A stretch of 37,460 bases of DNA, from the IMG/VR virus record IMGVR_UViG_3300021952_000482, positions 1 through 37,460 of that record. One strand, written 5' to 3'. Position numbers and translations under genes: made by a program. Below, piece by piece: positions 1 through 6,793 of the stretch (position 1 is the first letter of the stretch; each line of letters begins with the position of its first letter). Origin of the DNA: a virus. The notes below the pieces were generated by a model. That model did no database searches and had not been told where the DNA came from. It saw only the letters and a list, made by a program, of their open reading frames with translations.

Positions 1-2
1 TC

Positions 3-959
3 GTGGGCCCCATCAATGCGCCTGCATTGGCGGAGCTGTCCAGGTTGCTGGAGCAGCCTGGGCATCATCTCTTGCCAGATGCAGTGTGGGTCAGTGGCCA
101 AGCTGAGGTGTTCAAGCATCTGAGGGATGTTCAGGCGCTGAGTCTTGGCCCTGAATTGACCGATGCCGTGTTGTGTCCAGACTGCATGAGCGGTGCAATA
201 CGGCCCGAACAAGTCGCACATGGATCTCAAATTGGGCTTCGGGCCTACTGTGGCGAGTGCGGCTGGGTGCCGCTGGCAAAAGAGCGAGCGCGTCTTTGGC
301 AGGCGAGCCCCGCCAAGGTTGCCGACTGGCTCAACGCGTCATTGGGATTGAGGTCGCGGTATCCGGTCACGGAGATTGTCAACGGCGTGCTGTGGCATCT
401 GGGGGAACGTGAATTCAAGCGGCATCGTCACAGCCTGTTTTTCGGATGCCAACTGGCAGCAAACCAAGCCGACGTGGACGGGGCCCTTGGGAAGGCTTCT
501 GCACCCGGCATGGATCTGACCCTCACCACAAGTGACATTACTGTTCTGCAGTCAGGTCGGCTGGGGGGTAGGTTGTTGGTGCCCCTGAGGGCCGTTGCGC
601 AACTTCGCAAGGGCAGTTTGGTCATTGAAAACCTTGAAGCCTATGTCGATGGCCTTGCCCCGCTCACCGTCTCAGACGAAACATCGCTGCGGCTTTTGGA
701 AACCAAGCGGGTGGCATTGATCGGCGGCGCCGAAGTCACGCTCTCACCGCAGGTATTCAAATTCCTGAAGGTGTTGCTTGACGCGGACGGCGATGAGGTT
801 CACAAGCGCCAGATCGCTGCTGCACTGGAGATTCCCGATACCTTCAGGTTCGCTGATATCAAGAAGCGGCACCCTGAGGTGTTCGAGACCTTTGTGCAGT
901 CGGACCAGAAGGGCAACTACTGGCTGCATCCCGACTACATGCTATCCGAAGGGGGGTGA
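3..959 (+). CDS. Unknown protein with zinc ribbon and possible C-terminal winged helix
   Basis: I do not recognise this family. The reading frame begins at a GTG on the window edge, so the true start may lie upstream. Two CxxC pairs (C58/C61 and C83/C86, numbered from that GTG) form a plausible zinc ribbon in the N-terminal third. The last 80 residues contain the pattern LSPQVFKFLKVLLDADGDEV followed by a helix-rich stretch, reminiscent of a winged-helix DNA-binding domain; this is inference. The middle has no motif I can name. It is followed by a DUF2188 gene on the same strand and then by a terminator, so it probably ends a transcription unit separate from the early phage operon. A regulatory role is possible but unproven. 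Confidence 0.6.
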   Translation: MGPINAPALAELSRLLEQPGHHLLPDAVWVSGQAEVFKHLRDVQALSLGPELTDAVLCPDCMSGAIRPEQVAHGSQIGLRAYCGECGWVPLAKERARLWQASPAKVADWLNASLGLRSRYPVTEIVNGVLWHLGEREFKRHRHSLFFGCQLAANQADVDGALGKASAPGMDLTLTTSDITVLQSGRLGGRLLVPLRAVAQLRKGSLVIENLEAYVDGLAPLTVSDETSLRLLETKRVALIGGAEVTLSPQVFKFLKVLLDADGDEVHKRQIAAALEIPDTFRFADIKKRHPEVFETFVQSDQKGNYWLHPDYMLSEGG

Positions 960-1014
960 ACCGATCAGCACTCACCCCCCTCAACTTCAACCGCTTACTT
1001 TTGAAAGACCACAA

Positions 1015-1239
1015 ATGACTGGAAAAAACCAACACGTAGTTCGCCGCGACGACCAATGGGCCGTCCGTGGCGAAGGCAATACCCGTGACACCTCGCTGCA
1101 CAACACGCAGGCCGAGGCGGAGCGTGCCGCCCGCTCGATCGCAATCAACCAAAAAAGCGAGGTTCTGATCCATGGCAAAGACGGTCGCATTCGCGATCGC
1201 AACAGCTATGGCAACGACCCATCGCCGCCCAAAGGCTGA
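1015..1239 (+). CDS. DUF2188 family small protein
   Basis: This 74-aa protein matches the DUF2188 pattern. It has an N-terminal strand with QHVVRRDDQWAVRGEGN, the central helix QAEAERAARSIAINQKSE and the typical end LIHGKDGRIRDRNSYGNDP. The family is small, widespread and of unknown molecular function. I chose the ATG at 1015 over the in-frame upstream start at 778, because the upstream part reads through the preceding gene in another frame and the family begins at this methionine. It lies 55 bases after the zinc-ribbon gene and about 30 bases before a strong terminator, so it is probably the last gene of that unit. Confidence 0.85.
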   Translation: MTGKNQHVVRRDDQWAVRGEGNTRDTSLHNTQAEAERAARSIAINQKSEVLIHGKDGRIRDRNSYGNDPSPPKG

Positions 1240-1266
1240 TTTGCCCAAAAAGCGAACTTCAAGAAC

Positions 1267-1294
1267 GGCCCGGACTAACCCTCCGGGCCTTTTT
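1267..1294 (+). terminator. Intrinsic terminator after the DUF2188 gene
   Basis: A perfect 8-bp GC-rich stem (GGCCCGGA paired with TCCGGGCC) with a 7-nt loop is followed directly by five T residues. This is a textbook rho-independent terminator, and it separates the first two genes from the early operon that starts at 1418. Confidence 0.9.
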
Positions 1295-1319
1295 GTTTCT
1301 GGCGGGTGCATTTGCCGCA

Positions 1320-1363
1320 TTTGCCCACCCCTTTCTGCCTCTTTGCCCACCCCTTTGCCCACC
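1320..1363 (+). repeat. Three direct repeats of TTTGCCCACC upstream of the early operon
   Basis: Copies begin at 1320 and 1342 (both TTTGCCCACCCC) and at 1354 (TTTGCCCACC), with a related TTTGCCGCA at 1311. They lie between the terminator and the small HTH gene at 1418. Possible roles are operator sites for a phage regulator or iteron-like sites. No clear sigma-70 promoter is visible nearby. The repeats are seen directly; the function is inferred. Confidence 0.6.
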
Positions 1364-1417
1364 GGTCGTTTCCGAAACTTTCCTCACGTTTTCGCAATTA
1401 CTTGAAAGGAGAAAAAC

Positions 1418-1630
1418 GTGAGTGTCAAACACCTCAATCAACGGCAATTGGCTGACCGTTGGGACCTAAGCGAGGCCACACTGGAGCGCTGGCGCTCTGA
1501 GGGCATCGGTCCCGTATTCCTCAAACTGCAAGGCCAGGTCCGTTACCGGATCGAAGACATCGAAGCCTTCGAAGTCGACAGCCTGCGCAAGAGCACTTCC
1601 GAGCGTGAAGTCAGCGGAGGTGCAGCATGA
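1418..1630 (+). CDS. Small MerR/AlpA-like helix-turn-helix DNA-binding protein
   Basis: This 70-aa protein has the pattern LNQRQLADRWDLSEATLERW, then GIGPVFLKLQGQVRYRIEDIEAF. This is the winged helix-turn-helix arrangement of the MerR-like/excisionase family (HTH_17 type). Such proteins act as excisionases, phage regulators or AlpA-like activators. Translation starts at the GTG at 1418, preceded by the strong ribosome-binding site AAAGGAG. It is the first gene of the long early operon and overlaps the next gene by four bases (ATGA). The first-gene position and the upstream direct repeats suggest a regulatory role, possibly on its own promoter. That link is inference. Confidence 0.85.
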   Translation: MSVKHLNQRQLADRWDLSEATLERWRSEGIGPVFLKLQGQVRYRIEDIEAFEVDSLRKSTSEREVSGGAA

Positions 1631-2106
1631 GCACCGATGTGAATTTCACCCCCGAGCAGGTGCTGGCCACCCCAGCTGGCACGCTGGCGCAGCAACCCGC
1701 CGAACTGCTCTTCAGCATCAAGAACGCCGCTGCTGATCTGCTGGCTTCTGGCAAAGCCCTGAGCGATCACATCGACCAAGCCATCGACTTCAAGTGGAGC
1801 GAGCGTGCCCGCAACCTGCGCCACGACGCTGGCAAGGACACCGGGGTCGTTCACTTCGACGACGGCAACGTGCGCGTCACTGCCGACCTACCCAAGAAAG
1901 TCGATTGGGACCAGGCCCGTCTGGCCGAGATCACCCGCCGTATCACGGACAGCGGTGATGACGCAAAGCAGTACGTCGAGATCAGCTACCGGGTGAGCGA
2001 GACCAAGTTCAACGCTTGGCCCGAAACCCTCAAGTCCGCCTTCGAGGCTGCCCGCACCGTCAAGTCCGGCAAGCCCTCGTATCGCCTTGCCCTCGTGAAG
2101 GAGTAA
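1627..2106 (+). CDS. Conserved phage hypothetical protein (early operon)
   Basis: I do not recognise a named domain in this 159-aa protein. The N-terminal 60 residues look helical. The middle carries the pattern DAGKDTGVVHFDDGNVRVTADLPKKV, with split strands and charged turns, and the C-terminal half ends in a basic segment. It has no signal peptide or membrane segment. It starts with an ATGA overlap on the HTH gene and is followed after five bases by another small gene, then by the Sak4-like ATPase. This context suggests a role in replication or recombination, or in host takeover, but nothing in the sequence proves it. Confidence 0.8.
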   Translation: MSTDVNFTPEQVLATPAGTLAQQPAELLFSIKNAAADLLASGKALSDHIDQAIDFKWSERARNLRHDAGKDTGVVHFDDGNVRVTADLPKKVDWDQARLAEITRRITDSGDDAKQYVEISYRVSETKFNAWPETLKSAFEAARTVKSGKPSYRLALVKE

Positions 2107-2111
2107 TCACC

Positions 2112-2429
2112 ATGTTGTTCAAGAAGAAAACCCCTGTTCAGAAATTGCGTGAGCGCCCCGAATGGTATGTGCGCGAACTGCCCGACACCATCCGCGTGCC
2201 GGCCCTTGAGGGTCATCGTCAGCAAGAAGTGACCGTCCCCCTGGAGGACGCCACGCTGGACGACATGGCTTTTGCCATTGTCGGCATTGAAGCCCAAGTG
2301 GCACAAGCCCGTCGCGGCCTGAGTGGTCTGCGCGAGCTGTACGAGCAAGCCCGCAAACGGGGCGCCATTGGAACCAACACGGTGGCCGAGGTGTTCTTCA
2401 GCGATGAGTTCCAGGAGGTGGCCAAATGA
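2112..2429 (+). CDS. Conserved phage hypothetical protein (early operon)
   Basis: This 105-aa protein has no domain I can name. It begins with a basic stretch (MLFKKKTPVQKL). The central part, from about residue 55, looks helical with QARRGLSGLRELYEQARKRG. I chose the ATG at 2112, five bases after the previous stop, rather than an upstream in-frame start at 2016 that would overlap the previous gene by about 90 bases. It overlaps the Sak4-like gene by four bases (ATGA), so the two are likely translationally coupled. It may serve the recombination module; no direct evidence supports this. Confidence 0.8.
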   Translation: MLFKKKTPVQKLRERPEWYVRELPDTIRVPALEGHRQQEVTVPLEDATLDDMAFAIVGIEAQVAQARRGLSGLRELYEQARKRGAIGTNTVAEVFFSDEFQEVAK

Positions 2430-3322
2430 GCTTGCCCATCATCACCGCTGACCAACGCTTGGCTGAGCGTCGTGGCGTCAAAGGGGTCCTGGTCGGGAAG
2501 TCTGGCATTGGCAAGACTTCTCAGCTCTGGACGCTCAATCCGGTCTCGACCCTGTTCTTTGATCTGGAAGCCGGAGACCTGGCCGTAGAGGGCTACGCAG
2601 GCGACACCATCCGTCCTCGCACATGGCAGGAATGCCGCGACTTTGCGGTGTTCATCGGTGGCCCCAACCCGGCGCTGCGCGATGACCAGCCGTACAGCGA
2701 AGCGCACTACCAGGCTGTGTGCCAGCGCTTCGGCGATCCGGTCGTGCTGGACAAGTACGAGACGGTTTTCGTTGACTCAATCACCGTGGCAGGTCGCCTG
2801 TGCCTGCAATGGTGCAAGGGGCAGCCGCAGGCCTATTCCGAGAAGACTGGCAAGCCCGACAGCCGTGGCGCCTACGGGCTCATGGGCCAAGAAATGATTG
2901 GCTGGCTGACCCACCTGCAGCATACACGTCGCAAGAACGTCTGGTTTGTCGGGATCCTCAACGAGGCTTTGGACGACTTCAACCGCCGCGTTTTTACGCT
3001 GCAGATTGATGGCTCAAAAACCGGACTTGAGTTGCCCGGCATCGTCGATGAGGTCATCACGCTGGCCGAAGTCAAAGCCGATGACGGTAGCAGCTACCGC
3101 GCCTTTGTGTGTCACACGCTCAACCAGTGGGGCTACCCAGCCAAGGACCGCAGCGGTCGTCTCGACGCAGTTGAGGAGCCGGATCTCGGTCGCCTGATGC
3201 AAAAGATCGCTGGCCCCGCACGCCCTGCCAGTGAGCGCCTGGACTTTGCCCGACCGCAGCCCGTTACCTCCGAGGCTGCCCCCAACACCCCAACCCCCGC
3301 AATTTCTTCTCTGGAGTCTTGA
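2426..3322 (+). CDS. Sak4-like phage RecA-family ATPase (AAA_24 nucleotide-binding protein)
   Basis: This 298-aa protein has a Walker A motif GKSGIGKT at residues 24-31 and a Walker B-like segment ETVFVDS at 112-118. That layout fits the phage nucleotide-binding family AAA_24 (PF13479), which includes the Sak4 group of shortened RecA-like single-strand annealing proteins. Sak4 proteins bind single-stranded DNA and promote annealing in phage recombination, usually with a phage SSB. Here the next gene encodes a DUF669 protein, commonly regarded as such an SSB-like partner, and an exonuclease lies further downstream. The C-terminal 45 residues are rich in Pro and Ala and probably disordered. The ATPase call is firm; the Sak4 assignment is family-level inference. 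Confidence 0.8.
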   Translation: MSLPIITADQRLAERRGVKGVLVGKSGIGKTSQLWTLNPVSTLFFDLEAGDLAVEGYAGDTIRPRTWQECRDFAVFIGGPNPALRDDQPYSEAHYQAVCQRFGDPVVLDKYETVFVDSITVAGRLCLQWCKGQPQAYSEKTGKPDSRGAYGLMGQEMIGWLTHLQHTRRKNVWFVGILNEALDDFNRRVFTLQIDGSKTGLELPGIVDEVITLAEVKADDGSSYRAFVCHTLNQWGYPAKDRSGRLDAVEEPDLGRLMQKIAGPARPASERLDFARPQPVTSEAAPNTPTPAISSLES

Positions 3323-3324
3323 TC

Positions 3325-3921
3325 ATGACCTTTTTCGATTTCAATTCCGCCGCCGAGCAATCTAGCTACGACCTCATCCCCAAAGGCACGGTAGTGCGTG
3401 TGCGCATGACCATCAAGCCCGGTGGCTATGACGACCCGTCTCAGGGATGGACCGGCGGCTACGCCACGCGCAGCCTGAACACTGGATCGGTTTACCTCAA
3501 TTGCGAATTCGTGGTGCTCGATGGCCCGTTCGCTCGCCGCAAGATGTGGTCGCTCATTGGGCTGTACAGCGCCAAGGGTGCCGAGTGGACCAACATGGGG
3601 CGGACTTTCATCAAGGCCATCCTGAATTCCGCACGCGGGATCAACCCGAGTGACAACAGCCCGGCAGCACAAAACGCCCGTCGCATCAGCGGCTTTGCGG
3701 ATCTGGAGGGCATTGAGTTTGTCGGGAAGGTCGACTGGGAGAAGGACCAGAACGGCCAAGACAAGTGCGTCATCAAGTCGGCGGTGGCCCCGGACCACAA
3801 AGAGTACGCGGCGCACATGAACGGTTCCGCACCTGCGGCGCCCAGTGCCACGGCGCCGAACGCCTATGCACAGGCCACCGGACGCGCAGCGGTACCGGGT
3901 CGTCCCAGCTGGGCTCAGTAA
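3325..3921 (+). CDS. DUF669 family SSB-like protein
   Basis: This 198-aa protein matches DUF669 (PF05037). It starts MTFFDFNSAAEQSSYDLIPK, followed by a strand-rich core with KPGGYDD, YLNCEFVVLDGPFARRKMW and IEFVGKVDWEKDQNGQ. The last 45 residues are Ala/Pro-rich and probably disordered. DUF669 proteins sit beside phage recombinases and are thought to be OB-fold-like single-strand DNA-binding proteins. The ATG at 3325 is preferred over the TTG at 3319, because a GGAG-type site lies at a good distance and the family starts here. The gap from the Sak4-like gene is only two bases, so the pair is probably produced together. Confidence 0.85.
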   Translation: MTFFDFNSAAEQSSYDLIPKGTVVRVRMTIKPGGYDDPSQGWTGGYATRSLNTGSVYLNCEFVVLDGPFARRKMWSLIGLYSAKGAEWTNMGRTFIKAILNSARGINPSDNSPAAQNARRISGFADLEGIEFVGKVDWEKDQNGQDKCVIKSAVAPDHKEYAAHMNGSAPAAPSATAPNAYAQATGRAAVPGRPSWAQ

Positions 3922-3933
3922 GGGGGAGTTGCC

Positions 3934-5622
3934 ATGATTCTTCGCCCCCGCCAAGCCTTGCTTGTGCAGAGGACCCTTGCGGCCCTCGGCGAGCATGGCA
4001 ACACCCTGGCCGTTGCGCCCACCGGATCGGGCAAGACCGTGATGCTGTCGGCTGTGGCCGGCAGCATCCTGGCTGAGCCTGATGCCAAGGCATGCATTCT
4101 GGCCCACCGCACTGAATTGACTGGGCAGAACCGCTCGAAGTTCGAGCGAGTGAACCCGCGCCTCAAGACCTCTGTGTTTGATGCCAACGAGAAATCGTGG
4201 GCTGGCAACGCCACCTTCGCCATGGTGCAGACGCTCTCTCGTGGCGCCAATCTGGAGCAAATGCCGACGCTCGACTTGTTGATCATCGACGAGGCCCACC
4301 ACGCGGTTTCGCCCAGCTACCGCGAAGTGATTGAACAGGTGTTGGTCAAGAACCCCAAGGCTGCCATCTGCGGTCTGACCGCAACCCCGAACCGGGGCGA
4401 TGGCAAGGGCCTGCGTGAAGTGTTCAGCAACTTGGCCGATCAGATCACGCTGGGGGAGATGATCGCCAGCGGCCATCTGGTACCACCCAGGACCTACGTG
4501 ATCGACGTTGGCACCCAGGACGCCTTGCGCAAGGTGCGGCGCACGGCCACCGATTTCGACATGAATGAGGTCGCGTCCATCCTGAACAAGACCCTGATCA
4601 CGGAGTCGGTGATCACCAATTGGAAAGCCAAGGCAAGTGATCGCAAAACCATTGTGTTCTGCTCCACGGTCGAGCATGCCAGCGACGTTTGCAAAGCCTT
4701 CAATCAGGCCGGCGTTCACGCTGTGCTGGTCCACGGTGAGCTGTCTGATGCCGAGCGCAAGGAGCGACTGGCCTCCTATGAAACCGGTCGCGCCCAGGTG
4801 GTGGTCAACGTCGCAGTGCTTACCGAAGGCTACGACTACACGCCCACGTCCTGCGTGGTCCTGCTGCGACCCAGTTCATACAAGTCCACCTTCATTCAGA
4901 TGGTGGGCCGAGGCTTGCGCACGGTCGATCCGCAGGAGTTTCCAGGTGTGGTCAAAACCGATTGCATCGTCCTGGACTTTGGCACTGCCAGCCTCATGCA
5001 TGGCGCGCTTGAGCAGGAAGTCAATCTCAATGGCCACGACCATGATGGTGATGCGCCGACCAAGGATTGCCCGGAGTGCGGAGCTGTCGTACCGCTGGCC
5101 GTCATGGAGTGCCCGTTTTGCTCCCATGTTTGGGAGCCATCAGAGGCACCAGATGGAGGCGTGCTGGACAAGTTCGTCATGAGCGAGATTGACTTACTCA
5201 GCCGATCCAATTTCCGTTGGTGCGATCTCTTTGGCAGCGACGATGCACTCATGGCTACGGGCTTCACAGCCTGGGGCGGCATCTTCTTTCTCAACGGTCG
5301 CTGGCATGCGATTGGCGGAGGCAAGGGGCTCAATACCCGGCTGCTGGCGGTCGGCGAGCGCACGGTTTGTATGGCCAAGGCGGACGACTGGCTCAACGAA
5401 AACGAATCCGAGGACTCAGCCTACAAGACTCGCCGTTGGCTCAACGAAGCACCTACACCGAAACAGTTGCAGTACCTGCCACCTGAACTGCGAGCCGATT
5501 ACGGTCTGACGCGCTACCAGGCGTCTGCGCTGCTGTCGTTTCGCTTCAACCGCAACGCCATCGTTCGCTTGGTCAACGCGGCCAACGACGCGAATGTCCA
5601 CCCGATCTTGGAGGCTGCGTGA
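3934..5622 (+). CDS. SF2 DEAD/DEAH-box helicase with zinc ribbon
   Basis: This 562-aa protein shows the helicase motifs in order: Walker A APTGSGKT (28-35), motif II DEAH (119-122), motif III-like LTATPNRGDG (148-157), motif IV region IVFCSTVEHA (240-249) and motif VI QMVGRGLRT (322-330). A CxxC...CxxC zinc ribbon follows (C379, C382, C393, C396). The last 160 residues are an extra domain without a name. Phage helicases of this type unwind or remodel branched DNA during replication and recombination, as UvsW does in T4. It sits between the annealing module and the nuclease and overlaps the next gene by four bases, which supports a DNA-processing role. Confidence 0.93.
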   Translation: MILRPRQALLVQRTLAALGEHGNTLAVAPTGSGKTVMLSAVAGSILAEPDAKACILAHRTELTGQNRSKFERVNPRLKTSVFDANEKSWAGNATFAMVQTLSRGANLEQMPTLDLLIIDEAHHAVSPSYREVIEQVLVKNPKAAICGLTATPNRGDGKGLREVFSNLADQITLGEMIASGHLVPPRTYVIDVGTQDALRKVRRTATDFDMNEVASILNKTLITESVITNWKAKASDRKTIVFCSTVEHASDVCKAFNQAGVHAVLVHGELSDAERKERLASYETGRAQVVVNVAVLTEGYDYTPTSCVVLLRPSSYKSTFIQMVGRGLRTVDPQEFPGVVKTDCIVLDFGTASLMHGALEQEVNLNGHDHDGDAPTKDCPECGAVVPLAVMECPFCSHVWEPSEAPDGGVLDKFVMSEIDLLSRSNFRWCDLFGSDDALMATGFTAWGGIFFLNGRWHAIGGGKGLNTRLLAVGERTVCMAKADDWLNENESEDSAYKTRRWLNEAPTPKQLQYLPPELRADYGLTRYQASALLSFRFNRNAIVRLVNAANDANVHPILEAA

Positions 5623-6038
5623 AATGTGCTGTCTGCCATCGCAAAGCCAAGGGGTTTGGCTGGTTCAACCCGCGCGTTCGCCGCTCAGACCCCTCTCGCT
5701 ACAACGACAGGTGGGTGTTCTGCTCCCGCCGCTGTCAGGAGGCCTTCTCCACGCTCATGAACAAAACGGAGGGGCAGATGATCGACCCCAGTGATATGGA
5801 AATTTCAGCCATGCAGTCCTGTCTTGGACCGCTGGGCGAGTACGTTGGCTCAATCGGTATGCAGCGTCCTCTTGCCGACTACACCCGTGAGGAGGTGCTC
5901 ACACTCATTGATGTGGTCGTTACCAAGTACCAAGACCACATGCTCGAAGAGCACGAGCGTATGGCAGCCAAGGACCGGGCGTTTTTGGAGCAACGGCTCG
6001 CTGTTCAAGCCGCAGGTCGGCAGCAAGGACGGGTGTGA
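5619..6038 (+). CDS. Zinc-finger phage protein (DUF6511-like)
   Basis: This 139-aa protein begins with an apparent zinc-binding unit, CAVCHRKAKGFGWFNP (C3, C6), closed by FCSRRCQEAF about 30 residues later. The rest is helical and charged. The architecture resembles the DUF6511 phage family, whose function is unknown. It starts at a GTG that overlaps the helicase stop codon and ends in a one-base TGATG junction with the nuclease gene, so it is embedded in a coupled translation unit. Binding to DNA or to the neighbouring nuclease or helicase is possible but not shown. Confidence 0.82.
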   Translation: MKCAVCHRKAKGFGWFNPRVRRSDPSRYNDRWVFCSRRCQEAFSTLMNKTEGQMIDPSDMEISAMQSCLGPLGEYVGSIGMQRPLADYTREEVLTLIDVVVTKYQDHMLEEHERMAAKDRAFLEQRLAVQAAGRQQGRV

Positions 6039-6793
6039 TGCTCGACTTCAATCACCGTCCCAAATTTCATGAACAGGTCGGCGCGCTCATCGATGACGCG
6101 CTGTCGCGGGAGCGCGATGCGCAAACGCCGCGTGACTACCTGGGCGCGTCCCGCCTGGGAGTCGCCTGCGAGCGTGCGCTCCAGTTCGAATACACCCGCA
6201 CGCCGGTGGACCCAGGGCGGGAGTTTTCTGGTCGTCTGCTTCGGGTATTCGAGGTGGGCCACCAACTGGAAGACCTTGCCATTCGGTGGTTACGCCTGAT
6301 CGGCTTTGACCTGTACACCCGCAAGGCCCAGGGCGGGCAGTTCGGGTTTTCCGTGGCTCGTGGTCGGATCAAGGGCCATGTCGATGGTGTCCTGAATGGC
6401 GGACCAGCGTCACTGGGCATGGGCTATCCCGCGCTGTGGGAGTGCAAGACCATGAACGACAAGTCCTGGCGTGATACGGTCAAAAACGGTGTGGCCAAGT
6501 CCAAACCGGTCTATGCCGCGCAGATGGCGATCTACCAGGCCTACATGGAAGCCAGCATCCAGGGGATCTCGCAGAACCCAGCGCTTTTCACCGCCATCAA
6601 CAAAGACAGCCAAGAGATCTGGTTCGAGTTGGTGCCCTTTGATGGTGGGCTTGCCCAGCGAATGTCTGATCGCGCCGTGCGTGTCATCACGGCCACCGAT
6701 GCCGGTGAGGTGCTGCCCCGATTCTCGACCACGCCAACCCACCAGGAGTGCCGCTTCTGTTCATGGCAGGAACGCTGTTGGGGTGGGTCTTGA
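6038..6793 (+). CDS. Cas4/RecB-type PD-(D/E)XK nuclease with likely Fe-S cluster
   Basis: The 251-aa protein has the PD-(D/E)XK signature. An early GHQLEDLAIRW helix precedes GRIKGHVDGVL (the motif II Asp), then LWECKTM (the E-x-K motif) and QMAIYQAYME (the conserved Q-Y helix). Cysteines are placed as in Cas4 and AddB-type Fe-S nucleases: one near the N-terminus (GVACERAL) and three at the end (ECRFCSWQERCW, spaced C-x2-C-x5-C). A [4Fe-4S] cluster is therefore likely. In this context it is probably the exonuclease that makes single strands for the Sak4-like annealing protein. No other CRISPR-type gene is present. ATG 6038 is chosen over the overlapping GTG at 6035. Confidence 0.88.
   Translation: MLDFNHRPKFHEQVGALIDDALSRERDAQTPRDYLGASRLGVACERALQFEYTRTPVDPGREFSGRLLRVFEVGHQLEDLAIRWLRLIGFDLYTRKAQGGQFGFSVARGRIKGHVDGVLNGGPASLGMGYPALWECKTMNDKSWRDTVKNGVAKSKPVYAAQMAIYQAYMEASIQGISQNPALFTAINKDSQEIWFELVPFDGGLAQRMSDRAVRVITATDAGEVLPRFSTTPTHQECRFCSWQERCWGGS

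Noticed and set aside
3133-4734. A 533-codon open frame on the minus strand across the ATPase, DUF669 and helicase genes
   Set aside because: It runs opposite to three convincing genes, has no family features and arises from high third-position GC in the real frames.
6038-6793. The Cas4-like nuclease as part of a CRISPR system
   Set aside because: There is no repeat-spacer array and no other Cas gene in the window; its neighbours are phage recombination genes.
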